Source: Cordilura impudica (taxonomy: Eukaryota; Arthropoda; Insecta; Diptera; Scathophagidae). Taken from it: DNA of 64,000 bases. Position numbers and translations under genes: made by a program. The DNA lies in contig OY821517.1 of NCBI GenBank assembly GCA_963682025.1, positions 231,611,603 to 231,675,602 of the forward strand, read 5' to 3'. Shown here in pieces: positions 10,650 to 21,210 of this stretch. Positions within the stretch are counted from its first letter, which is position 1. Each line of letters opens with the position of its first letter. Below the pieces are notes generated by a model. It was not told the origin of the DNA and did not search any database. It saw nothing but the letters and a program-made list of their open reading frames with translations.

Positions 10650-10684
10650 ACGACCGTTCGTAAAGAGAATTAGATTCGAACTGA
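10650..10684 (-). promoter_or_regulatory. J2 internal promoter: initiator plus downstream promoter element
   Basis: Counting the A of TCAGTT (minus strand, A at 10682) as +1, the hexamer GGTCGT falls at +28 to +33 (10655-10650). This matches both the insect initiator TCAKTY and the DPE consensus RGWYVT at the exact spacing required. The leading T comes from the target duplication. Jockey-group elements are known to use such TATA-less internal promoters that regenerate a complete 5' end. Confidence 0.8.
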
Positions 10685-10829
10685 CCCACTGATAAGAGAA
10701 TGTAGAGAAATAACGTAAAATTAAAAAGAAATCACAAAATTGGAAATTATATGTTTATAGAGGTCTATTATTTCTAATAAACCTCCCATCAGCACATAAA
10801 TATTTTCAGATAGTATATGAATTTATTAA
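10684..10829 (+). pseudogene. J1 3' UTR, continuation after the J2 insertion
   Basis: Begins with the second copy of the 12-bp J2 target duplication and continues the J1 end of ORF2 and 3' UTR, including the conserved hairpin region. It is cut at TTTATTAA by a MITE. The rest of this 3' UTR is only found in the duplicated block, at 14561-14735. Confidence 0.8.
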
Positions 10830-11060
10830 TAGCATGTTCAGACGGCAAAATGAACCACTTGATTCGCTCTCTGAATCATGATTATCAACCTTGGTGTTCA
10901 GACGAGTGTTCTTGTTTCATTTTGACGTTTATATTTTTTTTTTTGCAAATATTTGAAGATATCCTCCATCCATTTTGACGTTTATATTTTTTGTGCAAAT
11001 ATTTGAAGACATCCTCTACACTTTGCCTTTCACTATTTAATTCTTTCCACTTTTATAACT
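10830..11060. mobile_element. Left part of a MITE (copy 1 of the 485-bp element at 14076)
   Basis: Starts TAGCATGTTCAGACGG exactly as the complete copy at 14076 and stays alignable to about 11060. It contains a 53-bp tandem duplication absent from the other copy (units at 10918 and 10971, each starting CATTTTGACG). Its right half is missing; sequence of unclear origin and a mariner follow. Confidence 0.65.
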
Positions 11061-11144
11061 TTTTTTTTTGAAAATGCTATAAAAAAAAAACTACTGAATA
11101 TTATCTCAAATTTCTTTTTTTATTTGAAAGTACAATCCTTCCGG

Positions 11145-12106
11145 TTAATAATGGAAAATAACTTCATTTAAGTGGCTGCCTCGGCTGGCCATGCAGTAGC
11201 CTACACGATCGGTCCAATTTTTAAGCACATTACCGATTGTGTGCAGCTGTATTTCACCAATGGCTTCACGAATATTGTCCTTTAAAGCGTCAATTGTCTC
11301 TGGCTTGTTGGCGTAACACTTATCTTTGAGGGCACCCCACAAATAATAGTCCAACGGTGTCAAATCGCAGCTCCGAGGTGGCCAAACGACATCAGCTCTG
11401 CGGCTGATAATGCGATCTTCAAAAACAGGGCGCAAAACATCGAGTGTAGCTTCGGCTGTGTGGCACGTAGCGCCGTCCTGTTGAAACCAAATGTTGCCAA
11501 TATCCTCCTCTTCAATTTTTGTGAACAAAAAACCGTTCAACATGGCCCCATAATGATCGCCATTGACTGTAACGGCCACTCCTTGCTCATTTTCGAAGAA
11601 AAATGGCCCAATTATGCCTCTGGACCAAAATCCGAACCAAACACTGACTCGTTTTGGGTGTATCGGCTTTTCAATGTATGCGTGCGGGTTTTCTATGCCC
11701 CAAATGCGAAAATTTTGCTTGTTTACATACCCGCCAAGATCAAAATGATCTTCATCTGAAAAGATGATTTTTTTTTGGCAAAATCGGCATCTTCTGTAAG
11801 TCGATCGCAGGCCCACTTAGCGAAGCGAAAATGCATTGGATGGTCAGTTGGCTTCAACTCCTGAACCAATTGGACTTTGTATGGCGTCATAACAAGGTCT
11901 TTATGCAAAATTCGTCTCTTTGGTTTATCGATGAGGATGCCAGTTTCTTTCACTTTTTTCACAAGATAACGAACATACGGAGCTGACGGTGCTTCTCTTC
12001 TTCCAAAATCCGTACGCAATTTTCGCACATATTCTGCAACATTACCATGATTTTCAAAGTAATGTCGCAATATTTGCCAGCATTATTCAAGCGTATACAC
12101 AACCAT
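11145..12106 (-). pseudogene. mariner-family transposase, DD41D type, broken
   Basis: Cut-and-paste transposase of the Tc1/mariner superfamily. The N-terminal helix-turn-helix part (11723-12070) and the catalytic part (11145-11816) lie in different frames, the change being in a T-rich run near 11768. An in-frame TAA also follows the probable ATG at 12106 after seven codons. Catalytic landmarks are SDEDHFDLGG, WFQQDGATCH (second Asp) and CDLTPLDYYLWG. There are 41 residues between the Asp of QQDG and the Asp of PLDY, the spacing of the rosa-like DD41D group, not the DD34D of classical mariner. I found no convincing terminal repeats. Confidence 0.82.
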
Positions 12107-12219
12107 ATTCGTTCAGCGGAAGGATAAAACTAATTATCTGTCAAATCAGACATGAGCTAAGTGTTACCATTCACGAAATAAGCACTAGTTGAAAAAAAAA
12201 AGTTAGATGGCGGACTCTT

Positions 12220-12642
12220 TACTAGTGGCTTTAAATTTCTCGCATTTGCTTTTAAATCTTTATCTTTTTCTTTTATACTATTTATACTACTTTTTTTTAT
12301 AGGTTTAAAATCTTTCCCCTTTTAATTTAATGACTTTTAATTTTTTTTCGACTTTTCGTCGCTCTAAGGTTGGTATTTAAATTAATTTAACTGTCTTCTA
12401 GACTTTTATCAATCTCCAGGATTTTCTATTTGCCAAATGCGATTTATGGATTTTTTTAACATAACTATATACTTAACACTTACAAATAACCAAGATAATT
12501 AAAATAAAAAAAACACAATATAAATACATATATACTTAAAACATAATAAAAACATAATAATGAAAATAACAACTTTAAATACCAACACTTAAAATATTAA
12601 AAAAAAAAAAAACTAATGAAGGATCGAATTAAACACCACTTT
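12220..12642. repeat. Repeat R1, copy 1 (uninterrupted)
   Basis: About 420 bp of AT-rich non-coding sequence from CTAGTGGCTTTAAATTTC to GAATTAAACACCAC. It is nearly identical to 15258-15573 joined with 23078-23190, where errantivirus A is inserted, so it is the empty-site paralogue. The ends look weakly inverted (GTGGCTTTAAATTT against GTGGTGTTTAATTC), and the second copy is flanked by CTA on both sides, so R1 may be a MITE; this is uncertain. Confidence 0.7.
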
Positions 12643-13939
12643 GTTACTTGTACTTTTGAAGTGCACCTATGCAAATCATCCATAGCTGTAGTGAAAATAT
12701 CAATAAGCTCATCAATGCTATATAAATCGTTGTTTGTTTTCAGCTGGTTAGCATATGTAGCTTTGCTGTTATTATTGATGTTATTGTCATAATTTGTGTT
12801 GTTGTTACTTAAATTTGGGAAATCAACCTTTGATTGAAATGAAATATTTTGTTGTTGCCTGCTGTTGTTATGACTTTTGGAAGTTACTCTTGTTCTAGTT
12901 TCCAAATAGAGAGAACGTAACGGACAGTTGATGTCGTTTGCAGAGTGATCGGTTCTCTCTTTTCCATGTTTTTTGCAATTAAAGCATGAAAAAACAGCTG
13001 GTCTTTTTTCATTTGTGTTAAACGGACACACACTTGTATGATGATGTTCTGCACATATTATACACGCAGCACTTCGATGGCAATGTTCACCGCCATGGCC
13101 ATACATTAAGCAGTTCCAGCATTGAGTTGGTTTTTTACTGGATCTAGATTTGTATTTTTTCCAAGAAACTATGATATTGGAAATTGTCTTTACATTTTTT
13201 AAGGCAGTTGGGTTAAAATTTTTACGAACAAATTGAACTTCGTAAACAGCATTGTTGTTTGAACTGAATTTGGTGACTATTTCAGCCACGGAAGAAGGGG
13301 ATAGGTCGTAGTTTTTTAACTCTTCGATGATGTCCTCAGAGTTTATGCGGGGTAAACCGTGTAGAAAGGTTGTGTATAACCTATTATCTTTGGAGCCATA
13401 TGAATGAAACTCCATTTTACTCTCTTTAAGAATTTGCTTGTAGCATTCGTACAATTCTTTAGTTGGAGCAAAAATTTTGGTACCAATTGAAGTACGTTTG
13501 AAAATACAATCTTTACCAAGTAGTTTTCGTATTTCTGCAAATGAGGCGTTGGCTTCTACAACTATAGGTGGAGGTTTGTGTTGTTTAATATCGTTAATAT
13601 TTCATGCAGGAGTTACGTCCAAATCATTGAGACCAGCAAGCAGGCTAAATCTGTTGCTGGAAGTTGACGCGATATTCGGGTTAACAAAACCCGGAGGAAG
13701 TTTTGTCATCTTCTTGTTCGCAAGGAGATTTCTTTTAGATGAAGATTTGGCCCGCCGGGCCATCGCTAAATTTTTATTCCTGTTTTAAGCTGAATTGACT
13801 ACCACGTGAGTTCAAATGAGATCGAGAATAGGCAATTGCAAAAACAAAAATATACACTTGTTGTTAATTTTAAATAGTTGTACTCTAAGCGCTTTAATTA
13901 TTTACACGACCGTTCGTAAAGAGAATTAGATTCGAACTG
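12643..13939 (-). pseudogene. Duplicated J2 5' part: ORF1 copy with a nonsense codon
   Basis: Closely similar to 9393-10683. ORF1 starts at the ATG at 13763, has a TGA near 13602 where J2 has a Ser codon, and then stays open through the three Cys/His knuckles until it runs into repeat R1 at 12642. The element 5' end (CAGTTCG, 13939) with the DPE hexamer is retained. ORF2 is missing. The flank at 13940 is again J1 3' UTR, but the target-duplication bases are lost. This shows duplication of a block already containing J2 within J1, not a separate insertion. Confidence 0.88.
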
Positions 13940-14075
13940 GAGAGAATATAGAGAAATAACGTAAAATTAAAAAGAAATCACCAAATTGAAAATTATGTGT
14001 TTATAGAGGTCTATTATTTCTAATAAACCTCCTATCAGCACATAAATATTTTCAGATAGTATTTGAATTTATTAA
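13940..14075 (+). pseudogene. J1 3' UTR in the duplicated block, first part
   Basis: Matches 10696-10829, including the hairpin region, and ends at the same TTTATTAA where the MITE is inserted. No coding sequence. Confidence 0.75.
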
Positions 14076-14560
14076 TAGCATGTTCAGACGGCAAAATGAA
14101 CCACTTCATTCCCTCTCTGAATCATGATTGTGAACCTTGGTGTTCAGGCGAGTGTTCTTGTTTCATTTTGACGTTTATATTTTTTTGTGCAAATATTTGA
14201 AGACATCCTTCTACACTTTGCGTTTCACTATTTCATTTTTTACACTTTTATTTGAATATATATATGTTAATATATACTTTTTATTTGTTAAATGTTTCTA
14301 TTTATTTTATTGTGCAATTTTTTGTTTTTTTCTTTGTTTATATATTTTTGACAGCTAGTTCAGATAAACTAGCGATAATTTCTTATCAAACTTGGAGATG
14401 ACACTCAATGTTTCTAGGTTCACAACTAGGTTCATTTTGAACAAAGTAGATGCGCTCTCAAAATTTTGTATGGCGAATCATGTAGATTCAATCATGATTC
14501 GGGCGCGAACCGTGACTGAGAGAGCGAACCGCGAATCTTACTGTCCGTGTGAACATATCA
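14076..14560. mobile_element. MITE, 485 bp, TIRs with GTTCASACGG core, TAA target duplication
   Basis: The left end TAGCATGTTCAGACGG and the inverted right end TGATATGTTCACACGG match imperfectly, and further inside both arms carry GAACC and AATCATGATT blocks. TAA flanks both sides (14073-14075, 14561-14563), and J2 shows the empty site ATTTATTAAATCAT. The 3-bp TWA duplication would fit PIF/Harbinger, but without a transposase this stays a guess. Confidence 0.7.
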
Positions 14561-14735
14561 TAAATCATATTAAGGTTTTTTTTCTCCCATTTTCCTTTAA
14601 AAATCATTAAAAAATAATATAAAAACTATTTAATATCTTTGGATCCTATATATGATATATTATTTTAATATCAAATTTGTTAAAATATGTATATAAAGAA
14701 AGAGTATATAATTGAAATTGAATTGAAAATTGTTA
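14561..14735 (+). pseudogene. J1 3' UTR in the duplicated block, last part
   Basis: Resumes the Jockey 3' UTR after the MITE (CATTTTCCTTTAAAAATCAT and onwards) and ends in a decayed AATTGAAA-type tail near 14720-14735. Confidence 0.75.
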
Positions 14736-15257
14736 ATATACTAGCTGACCATGTTAGGCATATGATAAATGTGTTAAAATGTAAACAGTTTTTAATAAAT
14801 AAAGAATTGTAAATGCATACATATGGATTGTGTTACGAAACCCCTTTCTTTCCTGTGGTCTGCGTTGCCAACTTGCTAGCTCATGCACGGCGTGGATTTC
14901 CAACCCGCATTTCAAACCAAGGATCCCACAATAATAAAAAAAATGAACACTAACTTGGAACACTCACTATATCTCACTCACACAAATGAGCCAACACAAA
15001 CGCGATACAGTCTGGACAAGATGCCATTTCTAGATATGTTGCCCTTAGCCAACCTACGTCAACAATCGTTTATTTGTTGACCCCCTTAATTATAATCAAC
15101 AACTTACCATTTACCTCTTTGTCCTTCTAACAATCACCCATGCGGAATCATTGTGCCTGTGATCCCTCAACCAAAATTTAGCAACACATATTTTCTTCTC
15201 AAAATTCAAACAAATTTTTTAAATATAGTAACTAATACTACATAAAACATACTTGTA
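14736..15257. other. Unassigned sequence, no gene seen
   Basis: About 520 bp with slightly more mixed base composition than its surroundings. Short open frames exist on both strands but show no motif. It may be host DNA at the original J1 target site. Confidence 0.4.
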
Positions 15258-15573
15258 ACTACTAGTGGCTTTAAATTTCTCGCATTTGCTTTTAAATCTT
15301 TATCTTTTTCTTTTATACTATTAATACTACATTTTTTTATAGGTTTGAAAATCTTTCCCCTTTTAATTTAATGACTTTTAATTTTTTTTCGACTTTTCGT
15401 CGCTCTAAGGTTGATATTTAAATTTATTTAACTCCCTTCTAGACTTTTATCAATCTCCAGGATTTTCTATTTGCCAAATGCGATTTATGGATTTTTTTAC
15501 ATAACTATATACTTAACACTTACAAATAACCAAGATAATTAAAATAAAAAAACACAATATAAATACATATATA
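15258..15573. repeat. Repeat R1, copy 2, left part
   Basis: Matches 12220-12535 closely. It ends with TATA (15570-15573), the left target duplication of errantivirus A. The right part resumes at 23078. Confidence 0.75.
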
Positions 15574-15918
15574 AGTTAACGACACAAAAGTTGTCAACAT
15601 TTTTTTATTTATTATTTTGCAACGTTCGGTACGCTACCTTTGTCACAATAAATATTGTGTTTCAATTTTAATATTTTCTGCTGACACTATGTCTGCAGTA
15701 AGTAGAATGAATTTAAAAAAATAATAAAACAAAGAAATGAATTTGATGACTCTTGCTTAATTTAGAAATAAGAAAACCTGTTTATTAAAATTATAATACA
15801 ATTCAATTCTGACATTAAAAGAAAACAGAACACTTCTGTAACATAAATTAAATAAAATCTTAGTTATAAAAAAAGTCTTGGTTTTTTTATTATGAAAAAA
15901 TAAAGTGTTATTATAACT
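15574..15918 (+). repeat. Element A 5' LTR
   Basis: 345 bp with AGT...ACT ends. It differs from the 3' LTR only by ATT/TTT near 15622, TTCGG/TCCGG, CTGAC/CTAAC and ATAAAAC/ATGAAAC. A primer site follows directly. Confidence 0.93.
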
Positions 15919-15935
15919 GGCGCCCGGGCAAAAAG
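15918..15935 (+). other. Element A primer-binding site (tRNA-Lys type, degraded)
   Basis: TGGCGCCCGGGCAAAAAG. The first 8 bases match the Lys-type site of element B (TGGCGCCCGAGCAGGGAC), so the 3' half has changed. It overlaps the last base of the LTR. Confidence 0.65.
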
Positions 15936-16167
15936 AAAAGGATACCTGTAGCTAGTAAATTGTGTGTTCCAAATACGACCTCAAGAAGCTCACCATTGGA
16001 AATATAAACATTACAAAGCCACTTCAGCCGACCTTAAGTAGCTCATCAAGGCTGGACATATCGTCGTTGGATTCATCAAAACAGCGATTGCTACGAGTGG
16101 TATAGTGGAGGACCACTAGTAGTCAACAGGACAAAAGTGAACAATCTGAAACTATCGGTAGCAAAAG

Positions 16168-16191
16168 ATGTGGGGTATCATCTTATTAATG
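16168..16191 (+). promoter_or_regulatory. Element A leader: short ATG exon and splice donor for env mRNA
   Basis: An ATG at 16168 opens a short hydrophobic frame that runs without a stop to AAT|GTAAGT at 16190/16191, a full donor consensus. An acceptor lies at 21211-21214 (TTTACAG) just before env, and the phases agree. Errantiviruses are known to make env from a spliced mRNA. Element B has the same arrangement at 24588-24608. Inference: the signal peptide of env is split by the intron. Confidence 0.6.
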
Positions 16192-16196
16192 TAAGT

Positions 16197-16490
16197 TATT
16201 TAAGAATATTTTTACATAGATTTCAAAATAAGAAGCAATGAGAATTTTTAAACAAAAGCTTTAATAAGTGAAAAAGTGATTAGTAAATTTTGTTAATTAT
16301 TTAAGAATATTTTTACATAGATTTCAAAATAAGAAGCAATGAGAATTTTTAAACAAAAGCTTTAATAAGTGAAAAAGTGATTAGTAAATTTTGTTTAGTT
16401 ATTTAAGAATATTTTTACATAGATTTCAAAATAAAAAGCAATGAGAATTTTTAAACAGAAGTGAAAAAGTGATTAGTAAATTTTGTTCAG
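16197..16490 (+). repeat. Three tandem ~101-bp repeats in the element A leader
   Basis: Units start at 16197, 16298 and 16400 with TATTTAAGAATATTTTTACA; the third lacks an internal block. Only the first is preceded by the splice donor. Confidence 0.9.
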
Positions 16491-16742
16491 TTTGAAAAAA
16501 AAAATCATTCAAAGAAATTATTCAAAGAAATAATAATTCAAAAAAATTAAGTTACAAGAAAAAGTAAAATATTAGAAACGAATTAAGAAATATTAAATGC
16601 AAATAGTTACAGAAAAGTTTTGTCTTAAAATTATCAACAATTTTGCGAAGCTAATTTTAAAAATAGAAAAACTTATATTCGTAAAGGGTGTTAAAGGAAT
16701 TTCTTTTTTTTACTAACCAACTTAAATCCTATAATCCTAACC

Positions 16743-18184
16743 ATGGCAAATCCATCTAACCTAATAAGATCAGCCGTTCTTAATCCCGAACAAATCCCTC
16801 GACAACCCATACACAAAATCATCCTCAAATTAATGCTGCACTACAGCAAGAAATCGCCACTTTGGTTGCGGAACAAGTTAGAGCAACAATTCAATTATTA
16901 AATGATTCAAATAACGACTTACCTAACGGATCGGATATAGTAATAGAAGAAAGACATAGAAATGACCTAAGTGAATTAGATAAAATACCTGATGTTGTTC
17001 GATGTTTGAGAGAATTCTCAGGCAATCCTGCAGAATTCAATTCTTGGAGGAAGAGTTTAGAAAGGGTCCTAGAAATTTACGACAATACTAGGGGCACTGC
17101 AAAATATTTCGGAATATTGAGCGTTATCCGCAACAAAATCGTAGGTAATGCAGATGCGGCCCTGGAATCGTATAACACTCCGTTAAATTGGAAAAATATT
17201 GTTAGGTTTTTGACACTTCATTATGGTGACAAAGGTGATTTGGGTACACTAGAGTACCAAATGACTTCACTAATTCAGGGCGGCAATTCTATACAAGGCT
17301 TCTATCAGGAAGTCTATACTCACCTTTCATTAATATAAAATAAAATTGGTTGCATGAATATAGGCAGGGAGTCAACTACATTGTTGACACAAACCTATCG
17401 CGATAAGGCCCTTGACACTTTCATAAGGGGTCTCAACGGAGACTTACCTAAATTGTTGGGAATCCGCGAACCCTCAGACTTACCACAAGCATTACATTTA
17501 TGCTTGAAGTTAGAAAATCAAAACTATAGGGCAGAATACGCCTATAACCACCATAATATTAGGCCACGGAGAGAATTGCCACCACCTCAACCGAAAAGAA
17601 ATATTAACTTAAATAGGGTACCATTTTACCCTGAACTTACATTACAACAACCCAGTAACGCAAGGCAATGGGACACATTCCAATACCGGAATAATCAAAG
17701 GTCATATCAACAGCCTTCTTTTAATCAAAATTTTCAATTGCGCAATCAGCCTCGACAACAATTCCAATCACACAACCCATATTTTCAACAAAATTTTATA
17801 CCACCCAGACCTACAGCCCCAAAACCACAAAGACCTGAACCAATGGACGTCGATCATTCTATTCAGTCCAGGAATATAAATTACCAAAATAGACCTCGTC
17901 AAGCGAATCAATTTTACGGCAAGAGGCCTATGCCTCCATCTCTACATACCCCGATGCCACATAATAAATTACAGAGAAATTTTCATATAGGAGTCAATGA
18001 GGAACTCCCTTCTGATAATGGTTTTTACGACCAAAATGACAATTCCAATAGTCACGAAATTAATTACCAGCAGATAATGCAAGAAGAAAGTCTTCTGGAT
18101 TATATGCAAGATTATTCACAACAAGAAGGTGAACGGGAAAATACACATGCGGAAGATTTATCAGACATCCATTTTTTAGGTTAG
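16743..18184 (+). pseudogene. Element A gag, broken
   Basis: Gag of a 17.6/297-like errantivirus, with a capsid-like region. SLREFSG-type motifs, the FNSWRKSLERVLE stretch (about 17038-17080) and the conserved YRDKALDTFIRGLNGDLPKLL stretch (about 17397-17460) align with element B. A Pro/Gln/Asn-rich tail without zinc knuckles follows, as is usual for this group. Breaks: the frame from the ATG at 16743 is lost near 16825, and an in-frame TAA lies at 17336-17338. The frame ends at TAG 18182-18184, immediately after a slippery heptamer. Confidence 0.88.
18172..18178 (+). promoter_or_regulatory. Candidate -1 ribosomal frameshift site, element A
   Basis: U UUU UUA in the gag frame, two codons before the gag stop. 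The protease frame opens in -1 and overlaps it. Element B has U UUU UUU at the same place (26847-26853). This heptamer type is an established -1 frameshift signal in retroviruses. Confidence 0.7.
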
Positions 18185-21100
18185 CTCATTCTTCGCTTCC
18201 GTACTTTAAATGTAAAGCGAAGAATGGTCAAATATTGAAAATATTAATTGATACAGGCTCTAATAAAAATTATATTAACCTTCCCTTTTAACGAACCCAA
18301 TTCAAAATGAAAAACCTTTTTTCGCGAATTCCATATCAGGAAACATAAAAATTACACACCACAAGCTAGTGAATCTTTTCAACTTACCCAATCATGAAAT
18401 AAAATTTTATATTTTGCCATCGTTGAAATCTTTTCATGGCATTCTAGGTCATGATAGCTTGGAGCAACTCAATGCAATAATCCATATAAGGGAACAGTAC
18501 ATGTTAATAGATAATGTGAGGAGAATTAAAATTTATCAGCACATTTCTCAATCGATAAATAAAATTGAGCTTAGAACTGACCACTTGAGAAAATCCCAGA
18601 TAATGAAACTGGAAGAGGCAATTCACACCTATCCGAATTTGTTTTCGGAACCAAATCATAAATTAACCTACACATCTCGTGTTAGGGGAGAAATTAGGAC
18701 AACCACTGATTCACCAGTTTATTCGAAGTCTTATCCCTATCCTATGGCACTAAAGAGTGAAATAGAAAAACAAATAGTTGAACTTTTGAACGATGGAATA
18801 ATTCGACCATCAAAATCACCATACAATGCACCTGTTTGGATCGTTCCAAAGAAAATGGAGGCATCAGGAGAGAAAAAATATAGAATGGTAATAGATTACA
18901 GGAAATTGAATTCGGTCACTGTGCCCGATCGTTATCCCATTCCAGAAATAAATGAAGTCTTATCAAACCTCGGCGAAAATAAGTACTTTTCTGTTATAGA
19001 TTTAAAAAGCGGTTTCCATCAGATTCCTCTTAAAGAATGTGATATTGAGAAAACTGCATTTTCCATTAATAACGGAAAATTTGAATTTGTACGACTTCCT
19101 TTTGGACTAAAGAATTCTCCTTCAATTTTCCAACGTACTCTAGATGACGTTTTAAGAGAACATATAGGGAAAATATGTTATGTCTACATAGACGACACAA
19201 TAGTACTTGGCAAAGACGAGAATGATCACTTTCAAAATTTGAGCAAAATTTTCCAAACACTAGAGTCGGCAAACTTTAAAGTTCAACTTGACAAGTGTGA
19301 ATTTGCGAGACAACAGATAGAATTTTTAGGATTTATCGTAGGTGTTAATGGTATTAGGACCAACCCTGCGAAAGTAAAGGCAATAGATAATATACCTCCA
19401 CCCAGGACCTTGAAGGATTTGAGAAGTTTCCTTGGTATGTCAGGATATTACCGTCGTTTCATACGGGACTATGCGAAACTAGCTAAACCCCTGACATCCC
19501 TCTTAAGAGGGGAGGATGGACGCATGTCAAAGAATGCATCCAAAAATAAGAACATATGTCTAAATCAAGATGCAATAGACTCCTTCCGAAAAATAAAAAA
19601 TTCACTGACCTCAGAAGATATTATTCTTTCACACCCGAACTTTATAAAAGACTTTGATTTAACAACAGATGCTTCAGAGTACGCAATTGGAGCAGTCTTG
19701 TCACAAGACGGTAAACCAATAACATTTCTCTCAAGAACATTGACTAAAGCGGAAGAAAACTACGCTACAAATGAGAAAGAAATGCTAGCGATAATTTGGG
19801 CACTCACCACATTAAGAAACTATTTGTATGGATCAAGGAAAGTAAATATTTTTACGGATCATCAACCACTCACTTTTGCTCTTAGCAACAAAAATTCAAA
19901 TAGTAAAATGAAAAGATGGAAAGCCATCTTGGAAGAATATAACTATGAACTAAAATACCAACCAGGCAAAACCAATATGGTCGCCGATGCATTGTCTAGA
20001 CCCCACAGATAATACCAGCTATAGAATGTCCCATAAACGCTTTTAAAAATCAACTTTACATACTGATAAATGACCAGGAAGATTATAAATTCGAAATCCC
20101 TTTTCCAACATATCACAGGCATATCATAAAACACCCCCATTATACGAAAAACTCTCTAATTTCGGTTCTAAAGAAATATTTGAATCCAAGTGTGATCAAC
20201 GGACTTTTCACAAGTGAGCCAATTATGGGAATCATACAGGAATTTTATCCCGAACACTTTAAGAACTTTAAAGTGAGATTTACCCAAAGCCAAGTAAGGG
20301 ATATAACAAGTGAAAGCGAACAGAGGGAGATAATAATATCGGAACATAAAAGGGCACATAGGAATGGAAGAGAAAATAGGGAACAAATTAAACGAAAATA
20401 CTATTTTCCTAAAATGGCAGAAAAGACCGATAAAATAGCGAAAGCCTAGCTTAGGAACCACACCAATTCCACATAACCCAGGAGAAATAATTCATGTCGA
20501 CATTTACTCGACTGAGAAAAATCCAGTCCTTACGGCCATTGATAAATTTTCTAAATATGCGCAGGCCAGAATTTTGAAATCTAGGGCAATAGAAGATATT
20601 AAGGAACCTCTTAAGGAATTAATTTTAGCATTCGGTGTCCCTAATTCAATAGTAATAGATAATGAGAAATCCCTAAATTCTGCTATCATAACATTTTTGC
20701 TTAAAGATCAATTTGGAATAAATATTTATACTACGCCCCCATATTGCAGTTCTGTTAATGGGCAGGTTGAGAGGTTTCATTCCACACTTTCGGAAATCAT
20801 GAGATGTTTAAAAACTGAAAAACTTCACACTTCATTTCATGACTTACTAATGAAATCAATTTACGAATTCAACTCCTCAATTCACTCTACTACTAGGAGA
20901 AAGCCAGTGGAAATATTTTTTTGGTAGAAAGTACAGAGATCCCAAAGAAATGGAAGACGAGAGAAAAGATATTAGTAATAGAATAAAAGAAAAACAGGAA
21001 CAGGATTTAGAACACCATAATAAGAATAGAGGGAAAATTAAAAACTATTCATCAGGCGAGAAGATCTATGTTAAAATAAACAAAAGATTAGGATCAAAAC

Positions 21101-21201
21101 TGTCTCCTCGTTATAGAGAAGAAACAGTAAAGGAAAATAGAAATACGACAATTTTAACTAATTCAGGAAAGATAGTCCATAAGAGTAATATTAAAAAGTA
21201 A
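18179..21201 (+). pseudogene. Element A pol (protease, RT, RNase H, integrase), broken
   Basis: Gypsy-type Pol. The protease motif LIDTGSNKNY (about 18247-18276) is followed by a TAA at 18289 and a frame change near 18325. RT and RNase H are open at 18369-20012, with LPFGLKNSPSIFQR and YIDDT (the usual YVDDI is altered), then TDASEYAIGA and FTDHQPL. Beyond 20012 the frame is lost, and part of the linker present in element B is missing. The integrase HHCC finger keeps its two His but has lost the segment with both Cys near 20440. The DDE core spans about 20490-20930, with a further frame change in a T run near 20922. The C-terminal GPY-like tail ends at 21201. Confidence 0.88.
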
Positions 21202-21210
21202 AATTATTTT

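Larger units (their letters stand above)
6387..10683 (-). mobile_element. Full-length Jockey-type non-LTR retrotransposon J2
   Basis: A 4297-bp element on the minus strand inserted in the 3' part of J1. The 12-bp target duplication ACCCACTGATAA is at 6375-6386 and 10684-10695; joining the flanks restores J1. Order: 5' end with Inr/DPE promoter, ORF1 (Gag-like, 387 codons), ORF2 (endonuclease plus RT, 889 codons, overlapping ORF1 by 14 nt), 3' UTR with stem-loop, AATAAA and a run of eight A. Both ORFs are uninterrupted, so this copy could have been mobile recently. I place it in the Jockey group by its structure (two ORFs, APE endonuclease, no RNase H seen). Confidence 0.93.

Noticed and set aside
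6375..10695. J1 and J2 as one rearranged element
   Set aside because: The 12-bp duplication and restored J1 sequence show J2 is a separate insertion.
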